A stretch of 64,000 nucleotides of DNA from Niebla homalea (GCA_019925105.1 JAHGAU010000013.1:62001-126000), one strand, 5' to 3'; shown: positions 1 to 14,690, numbered from the stretch's first letter. Numbers and translations: made by a program. The notes: generated by a model from the letters alone, not told the origin.

Positions 1-3000
1 TTATAATTTACCTTCGGGTAATATAACTATACTTATCGTATTTATCTTTATAGATATATAGGAATTTAGTATTAATAAGTACCAATAACAATACCCTTTA
101 AAATATAATAATAATTACTTAATAAGTAAAATTAACGCTTTATATATTATAAATACTTATTAACTTAAGTATAAAAATAATTATCGATCTTAATCTTATA
201 AAGTTTATCCGCGTCCGGCCGCGTTTCTATATACCTTTAAAAACTTCTTATTATATTATAGTTAAAAGTAAATCTTTATTAAAAATAAGGATTAAAAATT
301 ATTAATTAAAGTAAAATTATAAAATCCGCTTATAATTAATTTAATAATAACCTTAATAAGTGGATTCTTTACTTTATTATTATCTTAGAAGATCTTATTT
401 AATAGTTATAAGTTTATATATATTCTTCGTTTATCCGTTATATAATTTATAAGTTTCGTAATTTATAATTAATAAAGCGTTTTAATAAGAAAAACCTTTA
501 CGATTTCATTAAAATAATATTATTTACCGGAAAATACTATTAATCCCAATCTTTTCTTAATATATAAAACGGAGATTTTTAAATATATTTAATAGACTTA
601 AATTAAAAATGGAATATAATAACGTTATATAAATATACTTTCTACCGTAAGTATTTTATTAAATATTTAACGGAGAAAATAACTTATCCGTAATGCCGAT
701 AAAATATCTATAATATGGTATTATTATATCTTTAAATTTATTTACGTTTATATACGGACTTTACTTAATTTATTAAAAATAATAAAAGGTTATTTTTACT
801 TTAAGATTTCCCTTTTAAAAGGAGGGTTTTATTCGTATTACGTTATTCTTATTATTAATAATATTAAAAATTTAAAAAAGTATAATCTTAAATCTTTATT
901 TAAAAATATATCTTAATAATATAAATTATATTAAGACTGCATTTATTATTAATTATTATACCTTTTTTAACTTTTTTACCCCCGTTATAATTATTTTCCT
1001 TAAGAAAGCCTTTAATAATATATTATTTTATTTCTCCGGTAGCTTTAATATAAAACTTTAAGGCTTTTTTAAGCTTATATTAAGTTTTATAATTTAGATT
1101 ATTAAAGGGTTAAAAGCGTAATAGTCTTTTCGTTTATTATTTTTTACCGGCTCTTTTTAAGTAAAAATTAAGCTGATTTCCGCTTATTAATAATTAATAA
1201 ATATTTATTTAACTAATAAGAAGCTTATAAAGTTTAATCTTTTTTTCAATTAATATTATTATATTATCCGCGTTAATACTTTTATAAATAATTTTAAGCT
1301 CCTTATAATAAAACCTTATATTATTAAATACCTATAATTACTTAATGTCGATTATAGAATTAAAGGGGCCTTTAATAAAGTTTACCCCTTAATATATTAT
1401 TACTATTTATTACGATTTAAAGGCCGGGATTAAATTAATTAAAATTTCCGCTAAAGATATTTATATAAAATCAGTAATAAAATAAAATATTTTATTCTAT
1501 AAGTAAAATTAATATAGCGATATAATATTAAAATATAAATACTTCCGGATTTATATTATATTAAAGTTATCGGAAAAAGTAATAACTTAAATTATAAAAA
1601 TCTATTAATAAGACTCCTGCCGGTAAGCGATCGTAATCTATCTTAAATAATTTTCTATAAAGATAACCTTATAATTTTACCATAGATTACCCTCTTTAAG
1701 TAATAGATTACTTATATATAATTAATTATTTTTAATAGGGCTTAATCGGGGGCTTTAATAATATAAAATTAATAAAAATTATTACGATTAAGGATTTATA
1801 AGGAATATACGATTTATACCTTTATTATATTACGGGATCTTAAGGATCTTTAAGGCGGATAATTATAAACTTTTTAAGGCGTTATTAATAATTAATCTTT
1901 TATTTATAATTTAATTATTAAAGCTATTAAAAAATTTAATTATACGTTTTTTATTAATAAATATTTTATTATTAATATACTTATTGTCTAACTAATAACT
2001 CCTTTTTAAAAACTTTTATTTTTTTAAAGTTTTAATTAAGCGTTATATTAATCGGAAAATCTAAATATAATAAGGGGTCTTAATATATAAGAATACTTTA
2101 AAAAGCTTTAACCGGCTCTTTTATATAAAACCTTAACTTTTATTTTTTACTATAGAAGATATATTAATATTATTATTATTATTATCCTTAATAATATTAT
2201 TATTATTATTATTTTTATCCTTATTATTATTTTCGGTATTATAGACTCCTTTTCCCGTTAATATAAGTTAAGTAAAATAAATCGTTTAGATTATTAAATA
2301 ACTTAAGTTAAAGGAATAACGTTACGTATAGAATTTTTACTTAATTAACTCCGTATAGTTAAAAGCCGCTTATACTTACCTATAATTTAAAGATATAATT
2401 TAATACGGAAGAATAATTACCTTTATAAGGAGATTATATACTATAAATAATTTAAAAACGCGATAATAAAATTCTATAAAAAAATCCAGTTAACGTTTAT
2501 TATAATATAAAATATTTTAAAGGATTTATCCGAGAAAATTATACGGGCCGAAGGGAAATAAAAACGGTATTAAGGAATTCCTCTTAATGGGATTAAGAAT
2601 AAAAACCTTTTTAAAATATAAAAATTAATTAAATATAAAACCCATTTAATTTTAACTATTTTACCCTTTATCCGTCTATATTAAAGTTTCTTAATAATTT
2701 ATAAGGTTACGTTTATTATATTTATCTATATATTTAAATTACTTATTAAGCTTAATTATTTAATATACGTAATTACTTAAAGTTATTAATTACTTAATAT
2801 ATATAATTATTTAGATTCTTTAAGTATATATAATAGATATTTAATCTTTCCGTATATTTACTTAAGATAAATAATTATTTATTTTCTTTTATTATTTATT
2901 TCTTTTATTTATTTATTATTTTTAATTACTTTTTTACTTTATTTAATTATAAAACTTAAATACTTTTCTTTTTTAATTATATATTAATTATTCTTATTCT

Positions 3001-5275
3001 TTTCTTAAGATTATTTATTTTAAATATTTATTTATTCTTATTAAAATTTTAATATATATAATACCGGGATAAAAATATTATTTCCGTATATATAGAAATA
3101 AATTAAGTATTTCCTTTAATATTTTTTTATTAATTAAAATAATTTATTTAAGATAATCCTTTATATTCTATAAATAAATCTTAAGGAGGATTAAAGGTAT
3201 TATAATATTATAGAAGGGCTTATTATAACCGGCTTATTTTTATCGTAATAGCTATAGCGTTTTACGGAATTAACGGTATAATGGTTTTATTTAACTTAAC
3301 GTAAAATATATAAAGTATCCGATATTTACGATCTTAAAAGCCGGGGTTTTACGTATTCTTTAAAAAAAGGGTAAAAGCTAAAAGTATTAATTATTACGAT
3401 TATAATATTTAAAATTATAACTTACCTTATAAGAAAGTATTAAAATTTATATATTTTCCTTTCCGGTATTTAAAATATAATACGCGTTTTTCCTCCGTAT
3501 AATTATATATATTAATATATTATCCGTTTATATTTCTTCCGTTTTCTTAAGTAAAAGTTTATATTATTTATAAAAATGTTTTTTCTTATATTTAATAAAA
3601 GTTAAATTTTATAATTAAAATATTATAATATAGAGATTTTATTAATATTAACTTGGGTTTTTATATTAAAGTAGCTTTATTAATAATAAACGTTTCACTT
3701 ATTAAGTAAAACGGTAAGCTTACCGTTCTAAAGTAGAAATAAATAACTTTTATTTATTAACCAGCCGCGTACGTTAATTTATCTTATAAATAATAAAATA
3801 ACCTTATTCCCCTATAGTTTTATAGTAATAATATTATTTATATAAATGGATCTTATTTAAATCTATAGTATTACCGTTAATGGTATTTTCTTCGCTTTCT
3901 TAATTTATTATTTTTCTTTATATATCTCCTTTTAACTATAAAATTACATATTATTCTACCTTTTTAAGTATTTTATTTATCCGGTTTTTATTAGATCCAG
4001 GCGTTTTCTAAATCCCTTAATTTATTAACGTACGTCTTTTATTATAATATATTAAATTATAATAACGGTTTATAATATAGTTAAAGTAAAAAATATGGAA
4101 TAAACCGGTACTTAAGTAAATACTTTTATTATATTTAATTTCGCCCCGTTATTTTTTATTAACCGTTTTAACTTTATAATAAGTTTACTGGGATTTTCCT
4201 TATATATATACGTTAAGTTCTATTATTTTATAAGAGTAATAATTATTTTATAAAGCGTTATTTACGTAAGTTTCTTCCTTATTTTTAATAAGTTTACGTT
4301 ATAAAATTAACGTTAATTTTATAAGTTCTTAATAAATTATATTTTAATTATAAAAATATAGCCTTATTTATCCATTTTAAATTACGTTAACCCTTTTAAC
4401 TTTTTTATTATTATTTACGGTCCGGGCGTTATTATTTAAGCTTTATTATAAGTTATACGTTACGTTAATAATTTTCATTATTTTTATATTATAATATTAT
4501 TTCAAGTATAGTTTTTATACGTTACGATTAAGCTTTATTATTATTTTAATTATTTTAATAATAATTATAACTTTCCGTTTATTAATAATTATTTTCCGTA
4601 ACTTTATATAATATTAATTATATATAATCGTAAAAATATCTTAAATCCGTAACGTAATACGGATCAGAATAAAAGTTAATTATCCTTAAATTATTAAACC
4701 CAATTAATACGTATATCTTTAGATATTAGGTTTTAATTTTTAATCTTTTTTTTTAAATATATTTATTTATAATAATATAATAAAATTATAATATCGATAA
4801 TTAATACTTTAATATTTATTTTTTAATTAAGTTACGTTCTGGCTTTAATTAAAAGCTATTCTGCCTTATAACGTTTAAGCCTTTATAAGCTTAAATTAAC
4901 GGTCCTTATAATAATAATATTAAGATAATAAATTACGGGAATATACTTATATTCACTTTTAATATCGGTATTATTATATAGATACCTTATTTTAAGAGCG
5001 TATTTATAAGCTTTAAATATTATCGCTTACGTACGTAAAGTATATTCCTTATATAATAGCTTAATAAAGAAGGTATACGTCCTTTAAGCAATATTAATAT
5101 ACCGATTAATAAATATAAACAATTAAAATTAAATATAAAACTAAATAACGGAGCTTCTTAATTATAATAAGGGTAACTATATAAATAACCCTTGTAATAT
5201 AATACGACTTTATATTATTAATATTTAATAAATTTGTCGCGTTTATATATACGTATTACGTAATTTCTTAAATAA
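1..5275. other. RIP-degraded repeat DNA, left flank of Copia-1
   Basis: This stretch has no open frame of useful length and almost no CpA or TpG, with long runs of TA-rich sequence. It continues on the far side of Copia-1 at 11354, so both sides belonged to one sequence before the insertion. On the minus strand parts around 1560-1860 and 4600-5200 read as protein-like frames if TAA/TAG stops are tolerated, but I recognise no family. A TTA/ATT microsatellite lies at about 2164-2235. No RNA gene or promoter is visible. Confidence 0.6.
2164..2235. repeat. TTA/ATT microsatellite
   Basis: Imperfect trinucleotide run of ATT/TTA units broken by two CCTTA interruptions. It is probably a simple-sequence stretch expanded within already AT-rich DNA. 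Confidence 0.7.
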
Positions 5276-5437
5276 TGTTGAATATGCAGGATCGCCACTT
5301 GGGAGATTACGTGACGCGGATCAAATTAAATAAAACGGACGTGTTAAACTTAAGTAGGATAGCGGCATATAGTTTTATATATAGTCTTACTTTATATATA
5401 ATAATAATTAAGTAACTTATATTTCTTAATTTCAATA
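5276..5437 (+). repeat. Copia-1 5' LTR
   Basis: 162 bp, beginning TGTTGAATATGCAGG and ending TTTCAATA. The outer left part (5276-5345) keeps CpA and TpG dinucleotides; the inner right part is TA-converted. It aligns over its full length with 11192-11353. Confidence 0.93.
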
Positions 5438-5451
5438 GGTTATAAGCCCGG
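5438..5451 (+). other. Copia-1 primer binding site (initiator tRNA-Met anticodon arm)
   Basis: GGTTATAAGCCCGG directly abuts the 5' LTR. Apart from one G-to-A change in a TpG context it complements CCGGGCTCATAACC, the anticodon arm of fungal initiator tRNA-Met as I recall it. This points to Copia/Ty5-type priming from an internally cut tRNA rather than from the tRNA 3' end. Confidence 0.75.
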
Positions 5452-5499
5452 ATTACGTATTTAAATACTTAAATAACGTCTTCTTAATGTTTAAATTGG

Positions 5500-8400
5500 C
5501 CTATAAACGGTAATAAACTTATAGTATAAGATATACCCGTAAACGACACCTATACGTAAGCTATATCATTAAAAAATCGACCTGGCCAGGCGTGTAATAC
5601 TACGGTTATAAACAGAGAAGCTTACTTAATTACCTATATTCTTAAATTAAAAGGGGAGGACGTTTTATTAATAAGAATATATAAACCGTTATTTCTTAGC
5701 CCTATTAAGGGCCATAAACGCCTATACGCCGGAGAAATTAAGCCGGCATTAAATTAACGGAGTTAAAACATAGGGCTTTTAAGGTTAATATATATACGTA
5801 AAGTTTTAACCGGGGTTTAAGTAAGAAATTTAAGATATTAAATAAATATTAAATATACTATAAAATTTTATTAAATTTAAAGCCTTAAAGACCGTATTAA
5901 AATCGAGTTTTTTTAAGATTAATTAAAAATAAATCATTCGGATTTAAGCATATTACGGCTTAAAATCATTCGTTTTAATTTAATTTTAAAAAGTAAATAC
6001 AGGATAAAATAAGTAATTAACGGCTAAACCTCCTAAAGTAAGGATTAATCCTTAAGAAAAGGGGGTTAAGAACCAGCCATAGAATTCTTTAATAAATAAT
6101 TAAATTTAAAACGAACTTACTTATTACGGATCGTAAAGATTAAAGCCTTTAAGTTAAGGTAAAATAATTAGGACGAACTTAAACGCTTTAATTATAAAAA
6201 TTAAAAGTCTTTAAGTAGAAAAAAATAGTAATCTTAAGGGTATATATATAATATTATAATACGTTATAAAGTTTCATTTTAAACTTAACTGGAATAAAGA
6301 ATACTTTAATTAATAAGGCCTTATATTACTTATTACCCTAAACTATATAATAGTCCTATACGAAGTATAATACTTAAACCTTATTATTTAATAATATTAT
6401 TATATATAAAATACCCTTTTTCCCTTTATATTTAAAGACTTAAGGAAGGAAGACCGTTTTAATCCAATTAATAAAAATTAAGTTAAAGATAAGGATTATT
6501 TATTATTATAAACGCTAAAGTTATATAATAACTTTAGTTTAAAAGTATTTAAGGAACCCTTAAACGACCTATTAAATATTATTATCTTCAAACTAGGTAT
6601 AAACGTTAAGAATTGGATATTATCGTTTAACGTAAGTTATTTATTACTTTTAAATAATAAGTCTTTAACGTATTAAATATTATTAAACTTAAACTTAAAT
6701 ACTATTAATAATCACAATATAATTAATATTTTATTAATATTATCTTCCGTATACTTTATTAACGATAATAATTAAAAAAGACTTTATTATAAGGGGTTTT
6801 TCCTTAAGCTTAATCCCTTTATTAATAAATTAATAATAATAAATATCGTAAAGTTAATAAATAAAGGATTAAATAACGATTAATAACTTTTAAAAACTAA
6901 AGGAAAAAGATACCCTTAAGGTATATATAGCCTTAAAGAATTATTACGGTATTAATATTAAGTATTTAATTGATATTATAGAAAACCCGGATATAATCTA
7001 AAAACGACTTAAGGATTAATATAAATTATAAAAGTCCGGGCTATATACGGAGCTTATATAGGAGCTTATAAGCTTATAAAAGACCCCGGATATAATAATT
7101 AATAAGTATAATAACCGTTATTAAAAAGTTTATACCGAGATTAAAATAATTAATAACTTTTTAATTATCCCGGATCACCTCGTTATTTAAATATTCTTAA
7201 ATAGATTAAAGGAATCGTAATAAACGTAATATTTAATACTTATTTAAATAGCGGTATAATAAAGCCCGGGTACCCTTAAATTTCATAATATTATATAAAA
7301 AGCCTATAATAAGGAAGCTTAAACGGCTATTTAATAATTAAACGTCTTAATATAAGTTTATAAGGATATATTAAAAAATTATAATAAAAGGACCTTTAAT
7401 AAGACCCGGGAAAAGCTTATTTATTAATATTATACCTAAAAAAGATATAATAATAAGTATATTAAGGATAAATATTAAAACCTTTACCTTGAAAAGAAGT
7501 TTATAAAGTTCCGTATTAAGAAGCCCAAAATTATTAAAGAAACCATTACGCTTATAAACTTCTTAATAACCGATTCCTACTTATTAATATATATATAATA
7601 ATTAATAATAATAATATTAACTACCTTAATAGAACTATAAAAGCTAATAATCTTTAATAATAATTATAATTAATATATTTTTTATAAGAAAAAATTCTTT
7701 TAAAAAGAATTAAGACTTTATTAATCCTTATTTTTAAGGTCTGAATTAATAAGAACGAATTATATAAAAGGTATAAATATTACTTATATAATATATAGGG
7801 TGGATAATAAGCCCGTTAAAATAAAATTTACGGATACGGTATATTCCCTGGTGAATTTAATTAATTTTATATTTAAGACGTAACTTCTGGATTATAAAGC
7901 TTAACTTAATATAATACGGACGGTCCGGACGGTAATATATAATTAAAAAAAGCTTACTTATAATAAATAAAATAGCCTATTTATAATCGACCTATAGGAA
8001 CTTACCCTTATTATAATGGCGTTTAACATACCTTTGGCTATATTTACCTAATATATATATATAGGTTACCTCGGAATTTAGAAATTATTCTAATTAATAA
8101 ACATATTAATTAAAATAGATTTTAAACGTAAACGTTATAATAATAATAAGGTTAAAGACGCTTATTATACGTATTATATTACCGGACGGTTATATTTTTA
8201 ATTATATAAGGGATATTTTAAATTTATAGAAAACCTATTAAAGCTTATTTATATAGACTTTTTAAAAATAATTAATCCCCGGGGGTATAACGGAATAACG
8301 TATTATATAACCTTCCGGAATAATAAGACTATAATATTAAAGGTCCACTTATTAATATATAAATCGGACGTAATTTAACGGTTTAAAAAGTTTAAAACCA

Positions 8401-10990
8401 AGTATAAATAACCCCCGGATTAAAAAATTAAACGTTTTTAGGCTAACGGCGGGGATAAATATACGTTTAAAGCCTTCTTAAATTATTTAAAATAATATAA
8501 GATTATTTTTAAGGTAATAATACGTAAAAACTTTAAATAAAATCCAATTAATAAAAAAATTAATTAAAAAATTAATAAGAAAATTAAAGCTATACGGGCA
8601 GCGGGGATATATTTAAAAGCTTTTAACCAAAGCTGGTCCAAACGGTAAACTATATAATTATACGGATATCATATATATAACTTAAAGGGGTAATATTATA
8701 TTAAACTTAATATAATAAAAAACCGGATATATCTTATATACGGACTTTAAGGTTAATTATATATATAAGAATTATAAGTTACCGGATTAAGCTTAATAAT
8801 AGGTTAAAACTATATATCCTAATAGGTTTTAATGAAAAAATTAATAAATACTTTAAAGTAATTAATTTACGGGTAAAACGGTTTAACCTTATAATAAAGA
8901 ACGTATATAACGTATATATCGAAAAAAGACGGGTAATACCGTTAAATAACTCGGATCGTAAGGAGTTTATTAGCTGAATTTAAAAGTTTAAAAAAATAAA
9001 AAAACCTTAATAAAACCTTAATTTAAGGGAGAAGTTCGGGAATTACGGTTTAATTAAAATGGATATTATTAATATAGGTTTTACCCTTACCGAGCGACCT
9101 ATATATCCGGCTATAATCTTTATTTAATAAATAACTTTATTAAATCCCTTAAACTTAATAATTAAAGACTTAAAGATTAATTATAATTAAGGGTAAAAAT
9201 AATAAATTAAGAACTTAATTAAAAATAACCCCGGCTTTATATTTCCGGATAAACCGCGTAATATATTATTAAATCCATTCTTTTTCTCGGCTTTATTAAC
9301 CCGTAATAAAAATAAACCGTTATACCCTTTAACCTTAATATCCCTTAAAACGATCCCGGAACTTATTAAGCTTAAAACTTATAAAGAAGCTATAATAAAT
9401 AAGTATACCTGGATAAATTAAGAATTAATAAAAGGTAATAAATACGGTTCCCTTAAAGAAAATAATACTTAGGTCTTAATTATATAAAGCTAGATCCCCG
9501 TTGGCGTAATAATATTATAAGGATAGTAAGTTTATACCCTTAAACGTAAAGTTAATAATAATATAATTTATTATAAGGCCTAATAAATAATACGTGGTTT
9601 TAAATAACGTAAAAGTATTAACTATAATAAAACGTTTATTTCGGTAATAAAACCTATAAACTATAAGGTTCTTTTTACCCTTATAACGGTTAATAATTGG
9701 GATTTAAAGTAAATGAACGTTAAAATAACGTTCCTTTACGGTTTTATTAAGGAAGAAGTATACGTAAAATAACTAAAAGGATAGGAAAAGACTAATAAGG
9801 ACGGTAAGAAGCTCTATTATAAGCTTAAGAAGAACTTATATAAACTAAAATAATTATTACGGCTATAATATAATCGTTTCTGGGAGTTTATAATTATATA
9901 AAGGTTTAAATTTATCTATATAGATTATTATGTATTTTTTTACCTTAAAACTGGTACGATCATAGCCGTATATATAGATAACGTCCTGGTAACTGGTCCG
10001 TCTAAGTAAGGGATTCAGGATTTAAAGGTTATATTTAATTAAGAATTCTGTATATTTAATTTAAGTTTAATAAATTATTATTTAAGTATTATTATTACGT
10101 AGGACCGATAAAACCGAACGATCCATCTTAATTAAAAAGTTTATATTAAAAGGATAATATAAGATTACGGTTAATAAGAGGCTTACCCAATATATATATT
10201 TATGTAAATCGATTTTAAGCTAAAACCATTACTTAAAGGTTATTAAGTAAAGCCGGAGTTTAAATAATAATATTAATCGGCCATAAATTTATTAATATAT
10301 ACTATACTTAATATACGACCGGATATAGTTTATACAGTAATAATTATTAACCGGTATTCCATAAATCCGTTTTATTAATACTGGCTATATATAAGGTAAA
10401 TTATATATTATTTACGGATTATTATATACTTTTAATTAATATATAAAAGTAAGCTTAAAGCTTTTAATAAGTATATCGATTCCGATTTTACGGCCGATTC
10501 TACCCGTAAATTAACTTTAGGCTACTTCTTTAACGTAAAGAGTATATTGATTTATTAATCCTTAAAAAAATAACCGATTATAACGTTATTTACCTATAAA
10601 GTTAAGTATACGGGATAAACGTAGGTTATTAAGGAAACTATCTGGCTAAAAAACCTATTAGGGTAAATATAACCCGATAAATCTGGATATATACTTATTA
10701 TTATAATTTATAATAATAATTAAAGGGCTATCGTATTAATTAAAAACCCGGTATATTATATAAGGATAAAGTATATAAGTATTTAATTATATTAATTATA
10801 AAAATAACTTAAGGTTAATATTATTAATCTCGAATATATCTATATTACGGAGCAGGTAATTAACGGATTAATAAAGGCCTTATTTATTAAGACCTTTATA
10901 TAATTTAGACGGGCGTTAAGCCTTAAGAAGCCATTATATTAATAGTTTAAGGACCGTATGCTTATTAACGGTAAACCTAATAATAAGCCG
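5500..10990 (+). pseudogene. Copia-1 gag-pol, RIP-inactivated
   Basis: The domains run in Copia order. The integrase core is near 8150-8700, with the phrases YITFRNNKT and KSDVIQRFKKFK. The reverse transcriptase is near 9600-10150: its catalytic YVDD motif reads YIDN followed by VLVTG at about 9969-9995, and the preceding FLYGFIKEEVYVKQ is the usual Copia 'FLYG...EVYM.QP' block. RNase H lies near 10480-10700, with DSTRKLTLGYF and KETIWLKNLL (10631-10660). The second catalytic aspartate of YVDD is changed to asparagine, and stops occur throughout, mostly TAA where Gln is expected. Gag and protease probably occupy 5500-7900 but are too degraded to outline. Non-functional. Confidence 0.9.
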
Positions 10991-11023
10991 GGTAATAAGT
11001 AATAAATAAATGGTAATTATATA

Positions 11024-11100
11024 AAGGAGCTAACTACTTAATAATTAAGGGAGTTAACCACTTAATAACCAGGGGAGCTACTTAGTAAATACGGTAACTG
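11024..11100 (+). repeat. Short imperfect tandem repeat in the Copia-1 3' untranslated region
   Basis: About three units of roughly 25 bp with the pattern GGAGCTAACTACTTAATAA, the spacing varying slightly, between the end of RNase H and the polypurine tract. A further related unit (AAGGAGCTATTTAATAAATG) occurs near 11137. Function unknown. Confidence 0.6.
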
Positions 11101-11191
11101 GACTTTTATATAAAAGGATATAACGTTAAAGCTATAAAGGAGCTATTTAATAAATGAGATTTACGGGCTATATATAAAGTTTAAAGGGGAG

Positions 11192-11353
11192 TATTAAATG
11201 TATAAGATCGTTATTTGGGAGATTATATAACGCAGATCAGATTAAATAAAACGGACGTACTAAACCCAAGTGGGATAGCGGCATATGGCCTTGCATATAG
11301 TCTCACTTTGTACATAGTAATAATCAAGCAACTTATACCTCTCAATTTCAACA
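11192..11353 (+). repeat. Copia-1 3' LTR
   Basis: 162 bp, from TATTAAATG (a RIP-altered TGTTGAATA) to TTTCAACA. Here the inner left half is mutated, while the outer right half (about 11275-11353) keeps CATATGG, CACTTTG and CAAGCA. This mirrors the 5' LTR. Confidence 0.93.
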
Positions 11354-12180
11354 AATAAAGAGGGTTCCTACGATAATAAAAAGCAATATAATAATTATAA
11401 CTTAATCCGTAAACTTTACGGTAAGCCTTAATTAAACATAATTATCCGTATTAAAGTAAATAATAAGCGTAACTCTTTATTAATATTTAATAAATTCTTA
11501 TTTAAGGGTATTAAGCTACGTTTAATTTAATATAATTTTAGCCGACTTATAAATATAAAACTGAATTTAAGAAATCGTAGCTATATATATAAATAAAGAT
11601 ATAAAGCTAATATATCTAAATTTCCGCCCGCGGAAGAATTATACTTAGTAAATATTAAGATTTTTAGAGATTAAGTATAAAAAAGTAATTTAATAATTAA
11701 TTAAAAAATAGATTAGATTAATATTATATTTTAAGTTAATTAAATCTATTTATTTATAATTATTACTACTTTTTCACTATTTTTATAAAACTTTTATTAA
11801 TAAGTATTTATATTTTTAACGGTTTTAATCTATTGTTATACGGACTTAAATCCGCTTAATTAAATCTTAATAATTACTTTTAAGTACTTATTTACTTTAA
11901 TTAAGACCGGAGCAGGGGGGGTCTTACTAGGGACCCCCCTCGCAAACCCCTTTTTTTAGTTCTATTTAGGTCTTATTATTATATATTAGTTTTTTACCTT
12001 TTATTTACCTTTTTCTTTTAAGACTTTAATATATTTTCAAGTATATTTTAAAGTATTAAGTAATATACTTTTCTCGTTATATTCTTAATTTCCGTTTTTT
12101 ATTATTATATAAGGTTAATTATAAAATAAGGATTAGGATTAAAATTAAAATTAATCCTTAAGATTATTTAATAAATTTAC
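11354..12180. other. RIP-degraded flank right of Copia-1, with a GC-rich hairpin
   Basis: Continuation of the sequence that Copia-1 interrupted. Mostly TA-rich, without a recognisable frame. A less mutated patch at about 11905-11955 holds a G7/C6 hairpin and may mark an element boundary. Confidence 0.5.
11914..11940. other. GC-rich hairpin
   Basis: AGGGGGG pairs with CCCCCCT around a short loop (7 bp, one bulged G, then 2 bp). It is conspicuous in DNA this AT-rich, and is followed by a C-run and a T-run at 11947-11957. It could be part of an element end or a transcript terminus; nothing nearby decides this. Confidence 0.45.
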
Positions 12181-12339
12181 CCGGATTTATTTTTAAATAT
12201 TCTTTTTATTAATATTTTAAACGATTTTATTTTATTTTAAGTTAAAAATAATTAAGGCTTTTATTACGTATTAATAAATAATACCGATATTATTAACTAT
12301 ATACGTAAATATTCTAACGCCCGGCTATATATTTACGAT

Positions 12340-12960
12340 ATTTTTCTTAATATTTAAATATTTATATTACGTAAGGATTTATTAAGATATTTACTTTTTA
12401 AAAAGGAAGGCAGTTATTATAAAGATATTAATATAATTCTTATTAAGTTAATATAGGAATAAATACCTTAAAAATCCTAAAGAAAAATACGTTTTATTAT
12501 TAAAATAAGATACGATTAAATAATTAATAAATCCTTTTCCTTTTATGGTTTTTAAGAACGGTTATCCTTTATATAGTGGACTTTTACGGTAATTATTAGC
12601 TATCCAATTGTTATAAAAACGGTTAAAAAAGCCGTTTAAGGTATTAGATTTTTTACTAGTGAAAATAATTTAATTATTATGGATATATACGTCTTTAATA
12701 TAAAAATTAAACGAGTTATTAAGTTAAGTATTTAAATATAAGCTATCTTAAAAGGGTTATTAAAAGTAACGGGAAAATATATAATATATAAGGAAGTAAA
12801 AGGATTATAAGCTTTTAAGGTCTTTAATAATATAATAATCTTATTTATTAACGCGTTTGGGATTAATTAAGGGCATTTTAATATTTCTTAAGAAAATATA
12901 TATATAATATTAATTAAACGTTTATTTTAAATATATTATTGATAATAAAGGATTATACTA
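12340..12960 (+). pseudogene. Degraded plus-strand reading frame, unrecognised
   Basis: One plus-strand frame stays protein-like for about 200 codons if TAA/TAG are read as former Gln or Trp codons. Readable pieces include VTGKYIIYKEVKG and FGINQGHFNISQENI near 12765-12905. I do not recognise the family. It lies in the sequence that hosts Copia-1, so it may belong to an older transposon. The frame may extend at either end; no start can be defined. Confidence 0.3.
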
Positions 12961-14690
12961 GACGTTTACTTATTATTTAGGTACTGTACCTTCGTTATTA
13001 CTTTAAAGCTTACGTTAAACCTATACCTTATAAAGGAAAGACCTTTATCTTATATATAATTTAATAAATATGTTCCAGTTAATATATATCTTTTATACGG
13101 TATATAATACTATTAATATATTAACGTAGAGGAAGAAAGTTTACTTTTACCGGTACTTTCGTTACTTAAAAACGCGACCCGTTAAGAACTTTAAAGTATA
13201 TACCTTTATTTAATACGTATAAAACGCGCCCTTAAATTCGTTTAACGTTCGTGATACGTATTAACTTTAATTATTATTACTTTATTACGATATTATTAAA
13301 TAAAAATAAAGGTAATATAGGTTATATTAGTCCGACGTATTTTATATATATAATAAGTAAAAATATTATTAGATTTAATATAATTTTTTATTTTTATTTT
13401 CTGACTCCGCCTTAAATTTATTGGATTTTTATTAAGAATAATATTATTATTATACCGGTAATAATTAAGGTTATTACGTTAAAATATATTATTAAATAAG
13501 ATATTATAAAAGCTATTATTATAAGTATTTTACGTTTTAAATTATACGTATTTATATTATAATATTTATTATATATTTAACGTTAATAAAGAGAGGGAAA
13601 AGGCTATAATCTTTTATAAATAAGGTCCCTTTAAGACTATATTAAAAACGGAAAGCTTTAAGGTTCCGTATTTTATTAATTATTTTATTCTTCGTTTATT
13701 TATACGTTATAAATTAATTATATAATTTATAAATTACGGTATTAAAGTAGCTCTAATTCTATTAAGTAAAGTATTAAAGATAATATATTTATTATATAAA
13801 TAAAAAATTATTATATAATTAAAAAGAAATTTAAAGTTAAATAATTTCCCGTTATATATTATTCGTTCTTAAAAATAATATTATTACTATTAAGTTTTTA
13901 TAATATTATATTTATATTAAAATATAATAAAGTAATACTTTTTATAAAATTATTTTATACTTTAAGCGTATTATTTAGATTCTTATTTATTATTATTATT
14001 ACCTTAATTTTAATTAATCCTTCCTTTATAACCTAAAGACCGCTTAATTTAATTCTTACGATTTTAATAGGTACCTTTAAGATTAAATAACGGTAATATA
14101 TTATAAATATCCCGTAGTTAATATAATTTAAAGTATTTTTAAGGTTTATAACCTTTTTATATAATAACCTTATTTTTAATAATATTATCTTTATATATTT
14201 ACCTTAATTCTTAATATTATATAATATTAATGATTTATTAAATAACTATACTTAAATTAATAATATCTTATTTTTAAACTGAATAATATCCTTATTAATT
14301 AATAATAACGAGGCCGTACGTCCGTTATAATTAAACTTACGCTTTAAAACAAAGAAATAACGGGTAAAGAAGGATACTTAATAATAAAATAATAATTTAT
14401 AAATAAAAGACGGCCAGATTATAGAAAGGGTATCTTAAGGATATTTAAAAATATAATGATTTATTATTATTTATTAAAGGACGGCTTTTAGTTCTTTTTA
14501 ATTTATAATAAATAGAACCGGTTATTAATAAATTTAAGAATAATAACTTTTAATTATACTATTATAATTATTATATAAAAGGCGGAATCCTCCGCTTATT
14601 ACGGATAAAAAAATTTACGTAACTTACGATTACCTTAAAATAACGGTTATAGATATAAAATCTTCTAGAATATTGCGGTCGATAATAATT
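12961..14690. other. RIP-degraded DNA, nothing assignable
   Basis: TA-rich throughout with no recognisable frame, repeat boundary or RNA gene. It ends where a less mutated stretch starts at about 14690. Confidence 0.5.

Larger units (their letters stand above)
5276..11353 (+). mobile_element. Complete Ty1/Copia retrotransposon, Copia-1 (6078 bp)
   Basis: Two 162-bp LTRs (5276-5437 and 11192-11353) flank the body, starting TGTTG and ending CAATA/CAACA. A 5-bp direct repeat AATAA sits on both sides (5271-5275 and 11354-11358), so this is a single complete insertion. A primer binding site follows the 5' LTR and a purine tract AAAGGGGAG (11183-11191) precedes the 3' LTR. The interior reads on the plus strand with integrase before reverse transcriptase, the Copia order. 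The body is heavily RIP-mutated and cannot encode working protein, while the outermost ends of both LTRs are nearly unmutated. Confidence 0.95.
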
